Source: a virus. Taken from it: a stretch of DNA of 59,412 nucleotides. Under the pieces are notes generated by a model. The model was not told the DNA's origin. It was given only the letters and a program-made list of their open reading frames with translations, and ran no database searches. Every line of letters begins with the position of its first letter. The first letter of the stretch is position 1. The stretch lies in IMG/VR virus record IMGVR_UViG_3300042924_000395, positions 1 through 59,412 of that record; one strand, 5' to 3'. The translations under genes and the position numbers were made by a program. This document shows positions 35,801-45,200 of the stretch, piece after piece.

Positions 35801-38800
35801 TAGACCTTACATCATTAAGTTATTTACTGATTTAGCAAACTTTATTAAGGAATATTTCTTAGGTCCTCAAGCTGCAAGAAACACAGAAGAGTTATTTAAG
35901 AGAATAGGAGAAGGTTATTATAAGAACGCATCTCCATATCAGTCTAAGTTAGCATTAGCTAAACCTGGTATTATTGATGTTGAAGATGCTATAGGCGACC
36001 CAACTAGTGAGTATAGTTTAATTGCTAATGGTCTTACAGGAGAACAAGTACATGATACTATTCAACAAATGACCTATTCTACTCTTACAAATCTTATTGC
36101 TACTAATCAAAGCCTATTTGATATCCCTGCTAAGAACAGAGCTGTAATATATAAAGAAGCTAAAGATAATCTTAAGTATACAGTTGTAGATAAGATTAAG
36201 AACATTGCTGCTAAACTAATGAAAGAAGGTATTGCTACAAAAGAAGATGTAGCTCCTGAGGTAGCAAAAGCTGAGCAGTTGTTTGCAATCATAGATAAAA
36301 ACTGGGATGAGATAACTCAAATCTTTGAAGAACAATTATTATCTTATTCTATTGAATTTGATGAGAATGACAGTACTCAAACAACAAATGAGAACAATAC
36401 AGGTAGAGGAGACTATCAAGAGTCAGAGAAAATAGACAAGTTTAAGAAGGCTAACGCTGCTATTAAATTATTGTTAGCTACCATTCCATACAGAAATGCA
36501 AGAGGTAAAAGAACACTTTCTTCAATCAATGGTGTTAGATTAATACCAATGAGCAAGGTGTATATAGACCTTAAGAATGCTTTATACAACTCAGATACAG
36601 TAGATGATATGATGGAAAAACTACGTGAGTTTGTAGAGTCTCAAAAACCTGAATATGGTGTAATATACCAAAGACTTACAGGACAACCTTCTTCTGAGAA
36701 GTTGAATCCTTATGCTAATATAAAAACTGATGCAGATCTTCAACTGGTTACTTCTTTCTACAATGTAATGAAGGGACAAGCTCCTGACGTGGTTACAGTG
36801 TACACAGCTCCTGATGGAACTGTAGTGACAACTGATATGTCTGTAGGCACAGCATCTAAGCAAATTGCTATTGATATGGAAAACAGTATCATTAGCTCTA
36901 TACAAAAGAACTTAGGAAAGTACTATAGATATGATGCTCCTAACAAAATGTACGTAGCTATTAAGAAGAACATTGAGAATCAACAGTTAGGATCATTAGA
37001 AAGAAGTGTATTATTTATGAAGTCTTTAGGAGTGGATGTTCCTATTAGAATGATTAGAAGACTTGGCTTTGAATCTGACTTTAACAAAGCTGTTGCTGGT
37101 ATAAAGAAGAACTTATTAGAAGCTGAGCAGATTAAGTTTATTTCTAGTAAGACAATTAACACTGCAGGTAGAGTTAAGGAGATTGCTGACATGCTTGCTA
37201 AGATTCAAAATCCTGACTTTGAAAGTACATATTTTAACCTTGAAGGTGATAGAGTACAGTCTTTCATAGGTGGTAATGCTATTAGTAGCTTACGTGATTT
37301 CTTAACTAAGATAAGCAATAAGAAACAATTAGTTGGCTCTAGATATGAATACTTACTTACAGATAACTTTGCTAACATTGGTTCTGTATTCATGGACAAG
37401 ATATTTGATAAAGATTCAGGAAACAAATTACCTAAGGGTGATGAGATATTAAGCACAGCGTATGCAGGTGGTATGATTGATGAGGGTCTTGGCAAAAGAA
37501 AAGACCCAGCTAGTCTTACACCTAGTGAGCGTTTGAAGGAAGAGTTAAACCTTAACCTAGCAGGATACTATATGAACCTTGTTCCAGGAGATGCCTCTTT
37601 GGACTGGGCAAACTATGTAGGTAATACAGTTACATTAAATAGTTTAAAGAAAGACAATAGCTCAATACATAAAGTATTTAAAGGATACTTCTTGTCAGAG
37701 TTAGCTGTTTCTAGAGAAGGTCGTAAGATTGTACAAGATGAGAACGAGACTAGAAAGTCTACAGACCTGCGTTTCTTCAAGAATATATTAGGACCATCAT
37801 TACATGAAGATATTGTATCATATGATCCAAGCAAAGAGAAATCTCTTGAGGATGTTTACACACACTTTGAATCAAGAATAAACACTGCTATAGACGCATT
37901 TGTTAAGAAGGATATTGAGAGAAGAAAAGCTGTGTATTCTAATTACAATATTCTTTCTGAAGATGAGAATGGTTTTAACTTTAATGGAGTGGAATTTGAA
38001 AAGAAAAGATCTTTAAGTGAGAATGATGTTGATGTGAATATCAAGTACTTATCTGTTAACTATATGATTAATAACATAGAGTTACATAAACTTGTATACT
38101 CAGATCCATATTTCTACAAAGATGAATTGAAGCGTATTAAGAGTTTTTTATCTCCACGTCAGGCTATCATATATGGTTCAGCAGGTTTAAATGCTGTAAT
38201 GAATAATGTATATAATGATGACTATACAGATATTGATGATCTTGGATACACTGACTTCACAGCTGACTATTTCAAAACCATCACATTAGAGGATGTCAAA
38301 GGTGTAGCAGATGTAGAAGGATTTGCTAAAGAGTATTCATCATTCACTGAAACAGATGGTGGTGGTATGATTAGTATGCAAGCATATCGCAACTTTAGAA
38401 TACGTGCTTCAAATTGGAACCCTAATGAGGAAAGACAATACAGATATGATGTTGCTTTTGAGAAAAGAGACAAGGGTCAGGACCTTTCTCCTAATGAATC
38501 AAATTTATTAGAAGCAGGCAATCCTCAAGTAAAGAGTGCATACACTCCATTGAAACCAGTTGTAGCTGGGGCTAAGATGAGTAAACAATCTTACAATGAT
38601 GTTGTATTAGATAAGTTTGCCCTTTATCCATTGAGTTACAGAGTGTTACATGAGATTAATAAAGATTCAAATGCTATCAAGTTATACAACAAGATGCAGA
38701 AAGATAAGATTGACTACGCTGTATTTGACAGTGGTAGAAAGGTGGGGGCTGATGTATTAGTTAAATTATATGATAGCAAGGGTAACTTTAATGATGCTCC

Positions 38801-41800
38801 TATTGCAGATGCAGATAAGATTAATATACCATTTAGTATTATAAGTGTACAGTCTGAGGTGCCTTCTAAGGATGAGGCTTTTGTAACAAGAGGTTCTCAG
38901 ATTACCAAATTGGTAACATTAGACTTCTTACAAGCTGGTGTACCTTTTGACTTCATGTCTGATGAGAAAGATTTTAACAAGCGTTTAGAAGCTTGGGAAA
39001 ACTTAGAAGATGAAACAGCTATGGCTAATGCATCTCCATTCTTCAAAGAGATATTGGAGAACCAAGACTTACTAGAGGAAATGACTGATATTGGTTATAA
39101 AAACCTTCTTGATAGATTAGGTATTAAACAAACCAAAGCAGGATTTGAGATTGTAGATCCTGAGAAGATTGCTCAAACATTACGTTCTGAGTTATTCAAA
39201 AGAGAAGTGAATCGCAATATAGTGGCTGCACTTGTGGGCTTTGAGAAAGGTCAAGTTTTAATTGAAGCTAGCCCTATGTACAGTCAAGTGAGAAACATTC
39301 TTTATTCTATAGTGGATAAGAACATTGTACGTCCAAAGATTAATGGTGGATTAAAAGTACAGATTCCTTCTACAGGATTTGAATCAGTAAGACCTGTAGG
39401 AAAGAATGGATTGTTTGAGTCAGATGTATTAAAGTTTTATGAGAAAGGTGGAGAGCGTGTAGCTGAGGTGATGGTAGGAAGATGGTTTGATAGTGATATG
39501 TCTGATGAGGACTTATTAAAATATTTAAACACTACAGATGAAGGTCAAGCTTTATTAAAGGGTGTAGCGTTTCGTATACCTACACAGAAGCAAAACTCTG
39601 TGGATGTAATTAAGATAGCTAAGTTTCTTCCTAAGGAGTTTGGTGACTCTGTTGTTGTACCAGCTGCGTTAGTTCAGAAGGTTGGATCTGACTTTGATAT
39701 AGATAAGTTATCTATGTATTTCAAGAACATCTACAAAGGAAAAGATGGTAAGCCTAAGTTGATTCCATACTTTGGAATGGGCAAGGATGCTATCAAGAAG
39801 TTTGAAGAAATGTTTGACAAAGGAGAGTTCTTAACTAAAGAACAATTACAAGAGCTTGACAGATACATAGCAGAAGAACAAATCATGTTGGAAGACTTGA
39901 TTGAAGAGAAGTCTAATGCAAGTAAGTTAATTACAGCAATAGTTGGAAACTTAAATGGTCTTATTAATGAAGAGGAATTAACACAGGAATTTACTAGAGG
40001 TATCAAAGCTAAAGATCAAATAATCAATCTATTATACAAGAAGTCTATTGAGAACCAATACATTCAGTCTTTAGAAAACATTATTGGAAGTGAGGCTAAC
40101 TACACTAGATTAGTTACACCAAACAATGCTAAAGTGTTAAAAGATATGTCAATTGATATTACAGACAAGTTAGGTCTTGGTTCATTTGATTATTCTTCCA
40201 CTGACAATATGTTGAATCAAATATTCATGTCTAGACTTAGACAGGCATTTGTACGTGGTAAATATGCAATTGGTCTTGCTGCTGTAGCTCAAACTAATCA
40301 TGCTCAGAACCAACGTTCTAATATGTATGTTGATAAATCAATGATGTATAAATTAAGCAAGTCTGATCAGAAGTGGTTAGGAGATGCTAATGTTAACTTT
40401 AGCAAATATAATACAGTGAGGGTTGGTGGTAGAACAGTGCCTAGTCTTTCTGGTATTAAAGATGCTAACAATAAATATGACATATCTGATATCATTGGTC
40501 AGTTTATTGATGGATATGTGGATATTGCTAAGGGTCCTTGGATTATGGAATTAGGTGCAAGTCCTAATGTAGCTCCTACATGGTTGTTCTTAGTTAAGAT
40601 TGGAGTTCCAATTAAAGAAGTTGCCTACTTTATGAACCAACCAATCATTCGTGATTATGTACGTGAGTTAGAAAACAGTGGATACACTTGGTTATTTAAT
40701 GACTCAACTGTAGCTGCTATTAAAGACTCTGAGAAATATAAGGTGGACCCAAGTAAGGTACAAGGATTGAATAGTATTCCTAACGTTGCTGCTCTTGAGA
40801 AGAACATAGGTAAGAAGTCTTTTGATGTTGCTGGAAAAGCTGAACAACAATTCATATTAAATGAGTTCTTGAAGTATGGCATGATGGCTAATCAATTGTT
40901 TAAAGTGGTACAAGGATCTAACTTTGATACAACAGCGTTCAATGACCCAATGTTAATCTTTAAGAAAGAAGAGCAGTTATCTCAAGCTAGAGAAACTATT
41001 ATATCTTCTGTAGATAACTTATTAAATAAATCTTTCATAGGTAGAGTTAGAATAGGATTACGTGATAGTAGAAATGCTATTGGTCAGACAGCTTTGACTT
41101 CTGATACAAGAAGGGTAAGAGGTGTGCTTCAAAGCGTACTAAGACCTTACGTTAACTTGAACGATAGACAGTTTGTTAAGGTGGCTAGAAAAGCTGTTAA
41201 TGATCTTTTTGACTGGGCTGTGCAAATCAATCCTACATTTAAGATCAATATGGAGAGAGACCTATTATCTAAAGATGGTACAGCAAAACAGATTACAGAT
41301 TATTTTAATGATATTAAAAATGATCCTGAGCACGTTTTACATAACAATGTTATTGTAAACTCTTTGGCTCCTAAGTTTGCAGGAACAGAAGAAGAGCGTC
41401 CTAATAATCTTTACATGCCAGGTAAGGATAACAAAGTATATGATCAAAACAAAGTTATATATGGCTTTGAAGAGTTGAGAAACTATATGGAGTCTACAGG
41501 TGATCTTCCTTTGTATAAGAAGTTGGTAAAGCTTTCTATATTACAATCTGGTTTATCTACATCTGCTATATCTTTCACTTCTCTTATTCCTTATGATGAC
41601 TTTGTAGAAGAATACAATGATATTTTGTCCAAGTTAGAAACTTTACCTAACTTAGCTGACTTTGCTACATTGAATGTTTTTGAAAGAAACAACTGGAATG
41701 ATGATGAAATTGTTCCTCACAAGAAAGCACAATGGAAAACAGAGAAGCAAAAAGATGGTAAGTTAAAGACTAGATATGATAATAATGCATTAACTATCTT

Positions 41801-42272
41801 AAACACTGGTGCAAATATTGCAATGAGAGATAAGAAGATACCTCAAGTTATTAAGATATCAACATTGTCTAGAGAGAGCACTAAGGATATCATTGTATAT
41901 AGTTGGGAAGAAATACCTGCAGGAAAGACAAGAGCAGAGATGGTCAAAGCATCAGATTTCTCTTTTATTAAGAAAGGGTTATTTAAGAAAGTGATAGATG
42001 ATGGTATTGATCCTTTAATTACATATAACAGATCAGGATATACATTCATTGTCTACAAAGCCATCAATGCTTGGGGTGATAGTTTTAGAGCTAATGAGTT
42101 CTATGACTTTGCTAACAAGTCTAAGATTGATAATGGGTTCATAGAGGTAGATGAGGTTAGTGATGATACTATTAAATCAGTATTCATAGGTGGTCAAAAG
42201 ACTCCTCCTGTTGAAGCTTCAGAAATAGATGACGTATTAAATAAGAAAGATAAAGGCTGTAAAAAACAATAA
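29835..42272 (+). CDS. Giant virion RNA polymerase polyprotein of crAss-like type, 4145 aa
   Basis: The catalytic loop VGSDFDIDKLSMYF places D3286, D3288 and D3290 in the metal-binding DFDID motif of crAss-like single-chain virion RNA polymerases, preceded by RIPTQKQNSVDVIKIAKFLP. This enzyme type is packaged, ejected and transcribes early genes. Other visible parts: a Gly/Ala-rich, partly hydrophobic N-terminus (residues 95-500); long coiled coils at about 905-1200; and a zincin-like motif TTYHEVFHAIW (H1916-E1917, H1920) with a downstream Glu helix (EQLAEEFREYV). At 4145 residues it is far longer than a polymerase core needs, suggesting fusion of several cargo functions and possibly proteolytic maturation. 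The frame is unbroken. Confidence 0.85.
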   Translation: MADTPLIDRALLDSSLNDYTPTELPERPASVPYQSLRSQYEGTGIPMMDGEPTPTALSALENAVLTAGRNDGKKMAGGIDRTLTEVSSDRYKSFMPGDYNNEDAYAQSQSWASKMVNGVGKGLVLTGTTFLQSTVGLVNGLANFANSGRFADIYDNDMNRFLDEEVVKASENIMPNYYKAGEREQDWYSPSKLFSANFIWDGVVKNLGFAAGAALSGGAYAAALKSIPLTARLFSVGKGAQALAASEEALLAADKAASTYGKLKGLSDKFLSSYSSLGQGGRITVAALGTVGEAGFEAYHTLNDFRNKKIEEYKEANGGQAPMGEDLLKINQLSEEVGNSSYFANVGLLTATNYIQFPKILGATYKGEKGIVNSLTKEIGEITTDATGKYIAAPNRFGKILSTLNKVRPYTFSASEAFEEGAQYAIGKSTENYYNKKYNNEPTNWLDGVAAGISETLTTNEGMENILIGGLSGALMLGPGKFGEAKEKSKNTQAAITEFNNAILSDFSKEVKGSVNRGTTIQEERETAIRRGDILESKDLERDYIINYLTPRIKYGRFDLVQSDIAQYKTLAMTDEGFAQLQSEGKALDTDTKEAYLQRLANLEVTAQNIKSLYQSLDVRYGGLVNADGKPVYSPKVMDQMIYAATKVADYDERLPQLMTVLDAVGIDTTTVVNDLTNGDSDSYIAAVEKIKASKSINEDELMQTLEDVAELALRRDNFLFEYNDIKNNPSKYDTAETMDKDAPKKETVKVKTKDGEEDIEVDTEYYLGRTVKYDKDGNEVYGFPRLTILGENEDGTIKIKDSNGVVRDISKEELAGYKLGKVSDTLNNKKAKYYMEHSNTVFQFNFGKGKKVKGRLEYSPKDGVLNFVYRDTKGKIKSIEVTGSQFVAQEGYDVPMIMAVGELTPIQKQALDEFVSLKESKFSAKREARLKILNDMFDETSSKLMSTQKLLEQKYNELEKITGDLTNVETKLKAGEMTKKNAFKKTTANALRAASKLSKLRDKLIDEIRELESQQEELEFTQAYIADMVQNIGELPAESEDFINELKEQKSLVEDLILDTGKNINALSKLLTNVEKALDTAVDLALDLIKKFEAKYPNLPYTPLALQEYLNANPEVRRNNPELMSDLIEFERDLANIDELDVTPNERSVAELREELQGLQDQLKEYEQDLKAREAILTRFQDVAKAYKLQKEQEKKLKSDGKLINAVIGTLSKEQLDNTPYSVKYEPTSKKGPKILVTSTVASKNILGYARANYFGNKFNSFPNKNNIFGVLVTSANEDNIIPGLTSYLQNNNTDIDPTKTIALVMVEDQGNGNFVLVGQDGQPLAEGQDKLENAVFQVMPDESLQWGPDFGNETMFRSNTPEQTRKELKDQYIAFRNETLKDPAVRLQSITPSFGRPTRVSITLPDGKKVTDPSAAVSVKAAGLIEDKDLVEKQLIEVPTVAKDISKGSTEFTDVLGRIFLVLDNAYVKLKNRLFNTKEAETIYEVLNQLSNNVFDDGGVEARSEYLIDWLRSVTFWGKPKEGKDPGYNSIWFERADGELRLFFSGKGESLSFTPQAMETQKDAIVTLLQNMYNNVNARKVQNTDEYNLTYEEIIGIGENGIPQTKEWQNYQTYLLSDEGRTADEIPLFTDITALESPEDTNREGVYFTLSDAADNFTITEIVRTVPKTVVPGGIKPTAATPVSAEEETFTVGETQEAPIETKTGSKFVLDGKTKNIFITPKGTRIAFTANRNLLAKGDIDNGIKILKGEDLAKAEEALIAANVKKEDMGRALKAPIANFLNVPVQKATAVEEDEEAFAIPDETDADDVVIEIEEKAPAQITTKGPSVRSGAIKEALLEDEDGDLREILENEIKTFKSENWKKLEQWLRANLPNVPVYRVKNVIKATGGRKAWGMYKNGAIYVYTNAEAGTTYHEVFHAIWNMFSDPKERKAIVNEFKNRKGSFVDRVTGQEVKYSEATPGQIKEQLAEEFREYVLDKKVPPKPADGRPYIIKLFTDLANFIKEYFLGPQAARNTEELFKRIGEGYYKNASPYQSKLALAKPGIIDVEDAIGDPTSEYSLIANGLTGEQVHDTIQQMTYSTLTNLIATNQSLFDIPAKNRAVIYKEAKDNLKYTVVDKIKNIAAKLMKEGIATKEDVAPEVAKAEQLFAIIDKNWDEITQIFEEQLLSYSIEFDENDSTQTTNENNTGRGDYQESEKIDKFKKANAAIKLLLATIPYRNARGKRTLSSINGVRLIPMSKVYIDLKNALYNSDTVDDMMEKLREFVESQKPEYGVIYQRLTGQPSSEKLNPYANIKTDADLQLVTSFYNVMKGQAPDVVTVYTAPDGTVVTTDMSVGTASKQIAIDMENSIISSIQKNLGKYYRYDAPNKMYVAIKKNIENQQLGSLERSVLFMKSLGVDVPIRMIRRLGFESDFNKAVAGIKKNLLEAEQIKFISSKTINTAGRVKEIADMLAKIQNPDFESTYFNLEGDRVQSFIGGNAISSLRDFLTKISNKKQLVGSRYEYLLTDNFANIGSVFMDKIFDKDSGNKLPKGDEILSTAYAGGMIDEGLGKRKDPASLTPSERLKEELNLNLAGYYMNLVPGDASLDWANYVGNTVTLNSLKKDNSSIHKVFKGYFLSELAVSREGRKIVQDENETRKSTDLRFFKNILGPSLHEDIVSYDPSKEKSLEDVYTHFESRINTAIDAFVKKDIERRKAVYSNYNILSEDENGFNFNGVEFEKKRSLSENDVDVNIKYLSVNYMINNIELHKLVYSDPYFYKDELKRIKSFLSPRQAIIYGSAGLNAVMNNVYNDDYTDIDDLGYTDFTADYFKTITLEDVKGVADVEGFAKEYSSFTETDGGGMISMQAYRNFRIRASNWNPNEERQYRYDVAFEKRDKGQDLSPNESNLLEAGNPQVKSAYTPLKPVVAGAKMSKQSYNDVVLDKFALYPLSYRVLHEINKDSNAIKLYNKMQKDKIDYAVFDSGRKVGADVLVKLYDSKGNFNDAPIADADKINIPFSIISVQSEVPSKDEAFVTRGSQITKLVTLDFLQAGVPFDFMSDEKDFNKRLEAWENLEDETAMANASPFFKEILENQDLLEEMTDIGYKNLLDRLGIKQTKAGFEIVDPEKIAQTLRSELFKREVNRNIVAALVGFEKGQVLIEASPMYSQVRNILYSIVDKNIVRPKINGGLKVQIPSTGFESVRPVGKNGLFESDVLKFYEKGGERVAEVMVGRWFDSDMSDEDLLKYLNTTDEGQALLKGVAFRIPTQKQNSVDVIKIAKFLPKEFGDSVVVPAALVQKVGSDFDIDKLSMYFKNIYKGKDGKPKLIPYFGMGKDAIKKFEEMFDKGEFLTKEQLQELDRYIAEEQIMLEDLIEEKSNASKLITAIVGNLNGLINEEELTQEFTRGIKAKDQIINLLYKKSIENQYIQSLENIIGSEANYTRLVTPNNAKVLKDMSIDITDKLGLGSFDYSSTDNMLNQIFMSRLRQAFVRGKYAIGLAAVAQTNHAQNQRSNMYVDKSMMYKLSKSDQKWLGDANVNFSKYNTVRVGGRTVPSLSGIKDANNKYDISDIIGQFIDGYVDIAKGPWIMELGASPNVAPTWLFLVKIGVPIKEVAYFMNQPIIRDYVRELENSGYTWLFNDSTVAAIKDSEKYKVDPSKVQGLNSIPNVAALEKNIGKKSFDVAGKAEQQFILNEFLKYGMMANQLFKVVQGSNFDTTAFNDPMLIFKKEEQLSQARETIISSVDNLLNKSFIGRVRIGLRDSRNAIGQTALTSDTRRVRGVLQSVLRPYVNLNDRQFVKVARKAVNDLFDWAVQINPTFKINMERDLLSKDGTAKQITDYFNDIKNDPEHVLHNNVIVNSLAPKFAGTEEERPNNLYMPGKDNKVYDQNKVIYGFEELRNYMESTGDLPLYKKLVKLSILQSGLSTSAISFTSLIPYDDFVEEYNDILSKLETLPNLADFATLNVFERNNWNDDEIVPHKKAQWKTEKQKDGKLKTRYDNNALTILNTGANIAMRDKKIPQVIKISTLSRESTKDIIVYSWEEIPAGKTRAEMVKASDFSFIKKGLFKKVIDDGIDPLITYNRSGYTFIVYKAINAWGDSFRANEFYDFANKSKIDNGFIEVDEVSDDTIKSVFIGGQKTPPVEASEIDDVLNKKDKGCKKQ

Positions 42273-42283
42273 AATCAATCCAA

Positions 42284-45200
42284 ATGGCTGAATGTCAAGT
42301 ATTTAGAAATGATGATGGTGTAATTGAAAGAGTAGAAGCTCCTAATGGGCAGCCTTCTACTCTATATAAAACTCTGCAAGATCTTGTAAAAGACAAGGAG
42401 CAAGCCTTACGTCTATGGGCACAGGTGTACACTGGTTCATTTAAGAACTGGTTTGGTGATTGGGAAAGAAAGCAAGGTTCTAAAGTAGTTGATGAAAATG
42501 GTGAACCATTAATAGTAAATGGTGATAAATTTCAATCAGATATAGTAACACCTGGACCTAATCAATTTAAGTCTGTACTTAATGAAGGATCATTTGCCAT
42601 TGACAAGGGTGGATATGATAATACACAGGTAAGAACAGAAGCTATTCCTAGTGGAGAGGGAGTGGTAGCACGTAAGACAGCAAGAAGACAAGAACTTGAA
42701 TCACTTGGTGCATTTAATGTACAGTTTGTTGAAGGAGGGATTAAGTATAGCTTTGATCCTACTAATGTTTATTTCCAAGATAAGAACATGGCAAGTTCTA
42801 TTGCTTCTCCACAGACTGTGGCTAAGATAAAAGAAGTGCTTGCTAAAATGGGTGTTAGCATAGAAGACTTATATGAATATGCAAAAAACACAGACATTGA
42901 TGTAAAAGGTAAGACAGCATTAGCTGACCTTACTAGAGGTGTCATAGCCATAGCTAATCAACAAGAAGGACAAGCATTAACAGAGGAGATGGTACACATA
43001 GCTACAGCTATGATAGAACAAACCAACCCTGGATTAATTACTCAAATGATTTCTAAGATAGATAGATTTAAAATCTACAAGGAAACATATGATGCATACA
43101 AAGACACTTATACACTTCCTAATAGCAAACCTGACATTCGTAAGATAAAGAAGGAGGCTGTAGATAAGTTAATAACTGAACTGATTGTTAACCAAATGGA
43201 GAACACAGATCAGTTCCCTGAGTTAAGAGAAGAAATTAATCAATCTTTTGTAAGAAACCTATGGAATGCTATTCTTGATTTCATTAATGGAATGTATAGA
43301 AAAGCAAACATTGATATATTTACAGAGGTAGCTTCTCAGATAGGATCAGGAGATATCAGTGGTGATATAGCTGACATCAAACAAGGAGGTATATTCTTCC
43401 AATTGTCTGATGCTCAGAAAAAAATTACAGATAGCTTAGATCAAACTAAGAATACTATAACTAAGGTTTATGAAGATCAAGAAAAGGTAGATCCTATTCT
43501 ATTAGATTCAGAAGAAGCAAGTAACTTTTATCAAGCTCAGAAACCTGATGGTACAACTGAAAGAGTACTCAAGAGAGTTACTGACAGAGTAAAGGCTTGG
43601 TATAAAAAGAAGTTTCCTGGTAAGGTGTTTACTAAACAAGAGAAAGAGTTCAATGAACTAAAAAGAAAGTTTGGTGTTAAAGGACACCAAGATCTTGAGG
43701 ATATCCATCATAGATACTATAATGAAGATGGTACAAGAAGAGTAAAACCTGTAGATGCTCCAAGCACATTTAACTTAGAGACTAAACAGATGTATCAACT
43801 TCTTGAAAACTATTATGTAAAATTAATTGATAGTTTCCCAGAGGGTACAATCATTAGAGCTGAGGTTATTATATACAATCCTAAAGATAAAGAAGCTGGT
43901 ACAATTGACTTCTTAGCAATTGAGCCAGATGGTAAAACGCATATACTAGACTGGAAGTTCTTGCAGTTTGCAGAAGGTTCAGAAGATGTAGCGTTCTTTA
44001 AACAAGGGGCATATGATATACAGTTAGGAACTTACAAAGACATCTTACGTAACTATTATGGAGTTAAGAGCTTTGGTATGACTAGAGCTATTCCTATAAT
44101 GATGAAGATGGAAACACAGAACAAACCAGATGGTACATCTGAGAATGTTATAAAAGGTATAGCAGTGGGTTCTGTAAATGCAAAAGAGATTACAGACTTA
44201 AGATTACTTCCTGTATCTGAAAAGACAGAGTCTACTGGTTATGAAAAACTTGATAAGTATTTGGCAAAGTTAAATACTCTATACGAGCGTATTTCTGGTC
44301 AGAAAGCTGAAGAGGAAGAGCGTCAATTTAAGTATGCTCGTATGAGAGAACTTAAGAGAGCCATTCGTCTTGCACAAGGAACAGGAAACATTGCTGAATT
44401 AATCAATGTAATTCTAACAACTAGAGCTAAGGGAGAGCAAATCATCAATACATATGACACTATATTCAAAGATAGAGATGCTTCTTCTGAAGACTCTACT
44501 AATAAAGAACTGTCTGAGTTTGCAGGAGAGTTAAGAAATTATATAGAGACTGCTGAAATCTTTGATAGAGTTGATGCTGAGATTGGTGATCTTATATATA
44601 GTCCTGAGATGGAAATAGACGCTAAGACTGATGAAGATAAAAAGTTACTTACTGAGTTAAGAGAATTAAGAGCTAACCTTGAAAAGGAAGCTAAGAACAT
44701 CTACAAGTCTAAGCAAGAGCTTATTGACATTGCTTTTAAGTTTGCAGATAAACATATAGGTCAAAGAAACTTAACAACAGGATTAACCAAACCTGAGGTT
44801 GTTACAAAAGGATTGGCTGCTAACTTTAGAGGTGTAGAAGACCTTGGACAAAGATCTTTGAACGTACTTGCTAAATTAAATAGACAAGCTAGAAGCAATG
44901 CTAATGCTGATTCCTTAGAAGAGATTAAAGAGCTAATGGAGATCAGAGAGAGGTTTGTTAAAAGAGGTGGTGATATCAGACAAACTATCAAAAAGGTATA
45001 TCAAAAGGATGAGAAGGGACAATGGATAAACAGACTGATCTACAAATATGATGAAAAGTTTCGTAGTGAGGTTGATGCCAGAGCTGCAGCAGGAGGAGAT
45101 ATAACTTGGCTTAAAAATAACATTGATATAGAAGCATATAAGAAAGAAGCTGATGCTGTGTTAGAAAAGAATCTTAAGCGTATCAATGATGACTTCCCTG

